64,000 nt of DNA from Adiantum capillus-veneris (lineage: Eukaryota > Streptophyta > Polypodiopsida > Polypodiales > Pteridaceae). Numbering within the stretch: the first letter of the stretch is position 1; every line of letters starts with the position of its first letter. The stretch covers positions 120,744,817 through 120,808,816 of the forward strand of contig CM043958.1 in assembly GCA_014529385.2 (NCBI GenBank). The letters are read 5' to 3'. A program made the position numbers and the translations under genes. A model generated the notes under the pieces. It saw nothing but the letters and a program-made list of their open reading frames with translations. It had not been told where the DNA came from and did no database searches. This document shows positions 62,010 to 64,000 of this stretch, piece by piece.

Positions 62010-62123
62010 CGTGGAAGATGGTGGTACTCCAGCACGTTTCATCATCATTGATGACCGATGACATTAATCCATTGCTACTGATCATCAGCATCAAGTTGAT
62101 GAGGAAACTTTGAAACAGATACT
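62010..62123 (+). other. raffinose-synthase-like exon with broken DDGW
   Basis: Acceptor TTCCCTCAG. GGTPARFIIIDD, then CGATGACATTAA in place of codons for Gly-Trp-Gln. The block GATGAC occurs twice in a row with one base between (62050-62055 and 62057-62062), suggesting a small duplication as the cause. Confidence 0.75.
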
Positions 62124-62364
62124 GTATGTTGTACTTAACAAATGCCTGTGAGTTCTACCAGTTTGTTGGCGTTGACGCTCTTAATCCTATATAACCAACC
62201 TTGTACCAGTGCTCTCGCCTGTAGAACCCCTGCCTTGCGGTAATAAATTAGGGTAATATTAGGGCTTGCTACACCCGGGGGATCAATATTCTGGTTGCTT
62301 TTCTTTTCCCTGCTTAAAAGTCCCCTCTGTCTTTTGCGGTCTCTTCTTGCAGGGTTCAATGGCA

Positions 62365-62369
<5 letters not shown>

Positions 62370-62457
<88 letters not shown>
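62370..62457. repeat. (CT)n microsatellite
   Basis: About 44 CT units. Confidence 0.97.
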
Positions 62458-62463
<6 letters not shown>

Positions 62464-62654
62464 TGTTGTTGTGCTCTCTCTATCTCTCACAAGAACATGT
62501 GTCAGTTTATAAAAGACATTTCAAGTGCGCATTCTCATGTACTCTTCGCCCAGGCATCTCCCTCCCTTAACAAACGTCTATAACAGGACACTGCTAGCTC
62601 TTCACTCTCTCCCTCAAGATCAAGATCAACTCTCACCCTGTGTAACACGAGTCT

Positions 62655-63018
62655 TCAACAGTTAAAGACCTCTCTGTGTGTGCACGCCCACTTTTTGGCA
62701 ATTGTATCTGGTTTTCAATTTTTATCTACCTTGTCTAGAGCCTGCGCAGGAACTGTTCCACGATTTAATTAAATGGCACGTCGCATTGACAATACCACAC
62801 TAATAGAGACACTCAACCTAGGACACATCACACACACATCAACAGTTAAAGACCTCTCTGTGTGTGCACGCCCACTTTTTGGCAATTGTATCTGGTTTTC
62901 AATTTTTATCTACCTTGTCTAGAGCCTGCGCAGGAACTGTTCCACGATGTAATTAAATGGCACGTCGCATTGATAATACCACACTAATAGAGACACTCAA
63001 CCTAGGACACATCACACC
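62655..63018. repeat. 184-bp tandem duplication
   Basis: 62655-62838 and 62839-63018 are almost identical. TTTAATTAAAT versus TGTAATTAAAT and GACAAT versus GATAAT are the changes I see, so it is recent. Confidence 0.93.
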
Positions 63019-63908
63019 CACCTAAACCAATGCTCTAATGCCTGCTTGTTTGCCTCTTGTATGCTTGGGATGGATGGGCTATGTTCAGGGGGATAGCAAT
63101 ACAAGCTGTATAGCTTTAGCTGAGCTCAGCCTTCACATCAAGAAGTGTGGGCCAAGGTTGTAAAGGCTTGCAGCAAACCCTACGACGCTACTTTATTTAG
63201 GCAAGTATTTTACAGATGTAACCCTGTTGGTGATGGTTATTCACTCTTTAAATATTTGCATTTTTCCTAAAGTGTATGTTGGTTCTTTTATTGGAATGGT
63301 ACGGGTCTGCAGGTTGGTTACTTGGGACGCACCTTATTTCTTCATTAGCAGTAGGCAAGTCTTGGTGGATTAAAAGCTTGAGTGACGGAACAAGCAGGTG
63401 TTGGTGGTGTCAGATAAAGGGAAGCACAGGGCTCCAAGGTTGAGGCTGTAGGTAGTTCTCATTGCTCGCAATTCCAGCCCAATAATGTATAGCAAATGTA
63501 TTTTACAAATCAATTCAAACTAATGTGAGTGATTAGATGATAGATGATGCTTTGCAGTTTGTTCTACTGTTAAATATGCCGTTTGTGAAGGCTTCACAAT
63601 ATCTCTGTTTACAACAGACTCAGATGACATGATACATAACAGGTATTTGCAAAAAATGTGATGAATTGTCTTTCAATTCAGGTAGATGTATCTTGCATAT
63701 ATATGTAGAACAGATGTCAATTGTACACGGAATTTTGAATTTAAAAGGTTTAGAATGAACTGTTGTCTTAATCATTAATAGCAATGAGCAGTGGGTTCTT
63801 GAAAGTGGCATGCAATGAATGCTGTTGTCATGAAAATGTTGAATATTGGAACAATCTACTACATAAATGAAAGTGAGATTTTTTAGTTAAAACTTTGGAG
63901 AATGGGAA

Positions 63909-63911
<3 letters not shown>
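63019..63911. other. non-coding sequence
   Basis: No supported gene. Possibly intron of the raffinose-synthase-like gene. Confidence 0.5.

Positions 63912-63941
<30 letters not shown>
63912..63941. repeat. (AC)n microsatellite
   Basis: About 15 AC units. Confidence 0.97.
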
Positions 63942-63943
<2 letters not shown>

Positions 63944-64000
63944 CTCTTCCTCTCCACCACCCTGTGCCAATGGCATCTTGGTGGCCCTAAAAGACCACCT

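Larger units (their letters stand above)
60134..62123 (+). pseudogene. raffinose-synthase-like (GH36/Sip1) gene, partial and probably dead
   Basis: Enzymes of this family move galactose from galactinol to sucrose (raffinose synthases) or hydrolyse galactosides (Sip1/DIN10 type). Three exons join in phase at good splice sites: 60523-60613 (GLHSVFLHARTDPFNVVGEA), 60700-60742 ([14 protein letters not shown]) and 60822-60913 ([20 protein letters not shown], the GWCTWDAFY signature). A fourth from 62010 gives VEDGGTPARFIIIDD, where the family has IIDDGW. Here Arg-stop-His-stop replaces Gly-Trp-Gln, and the same frame then resumes with SIATDHQHQVDEETLKQ up to a GTATGT donor at 62124. A possible first exon, 60134-60341 (WFRNQRW ... 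EDMEF), matches the N-terminal FRxKxW region weakly. Introns are 86, 79 and 1096 bases. Later exons are not found before 64000. Confidence 0.75.

Noticed and set aside
62266-62583. ORFs after the acceptor-like TTCTTGCAG at 62352 as the next raffinose-synthase exon
   Set aside because: The codons beyond FNGNN are only CT repeat; nothing matches the family's next conserved block.

Overview
The window looks like a piece of a large, repeat-rich land-plant nuclear genome. The evidence is LTR retrotransposons with plant-type primer-binding sites (complementary to initiator tRNA-Met and tRNA-Asp), a dual RNase H Ty3/gypsy element, long (CT/GA)n microsatellites, and one split gene with spliceosomal introns that encodes a raffinose-synthase-like (GH36/Sip1) protein. 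A fern or other large-genome vascular plant is my guess, but the sequence alone does not fix the lineage.

Layout. Positions 1-1312 hold the 5' end of a minus-strand Ty1/copia element that runs off the left edge. Positions 1313-3972 are non-coding repeats, a CT microsatellite and two unassigned ORFs. Positions 3978-49100 form a five-element nest of LTR retrotransposons. The outermost is a minus-strand Ty3/gypsy element (here 'C') with ~0.9 kb LTRs and a perfect 5-bp target duplication (CATCT). Element B (8088-13710, plus strand, GATTC duplication, 190-bp LTRs) is a Ty1/copia-derived gag-protease-only element containing a third internal LTR. Element A (13727-23653, plus strand) is non-autonomous and shares its R/U5 and leader, but not its U3 or proteins, with C. 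Element E (31028-45187, minus strand) is a Tat-like gypsy element with two RNase H domains. Element F (36706-42226, minus strand, ATTCC duplication) is an intact copia element inside E's gag gene. Insertion order is C, then A, B and E into C, then F into E.

Right of the nest (49101-64000) are a decayed transposase-like gene on the minus strand (about 49973-52866), a copia gag scrap, many GA/CT/CA microsatellites, a 31-base C tract, several short tandem duplications, and four to five recognisable exons of a raffinose-synthase-like gene on the plus strand (60134-62123) with stop codons in its DDGW motif.

How the parts relate. F is the only element with an uninterrupted gag-pol and could be autonomous. 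A and C look like a parasite/host pair: A keeps the PBS, leader, R/U5 and PPT needed to be copied but has no reverse transcriptase or integrase. Both leaders carry a ~290-bp tandem repeat centred on the palindrome AATAATCGCGATTATT. B keeps a gag-protease reading frame fused to a remnant of the reverse-transcriptase C-terminus in two separate units. The A/C leader array, B's fused reading frame, C's duplicated integrase zinc domain and C's extra 3' ORFs are the least conventional things in the window.
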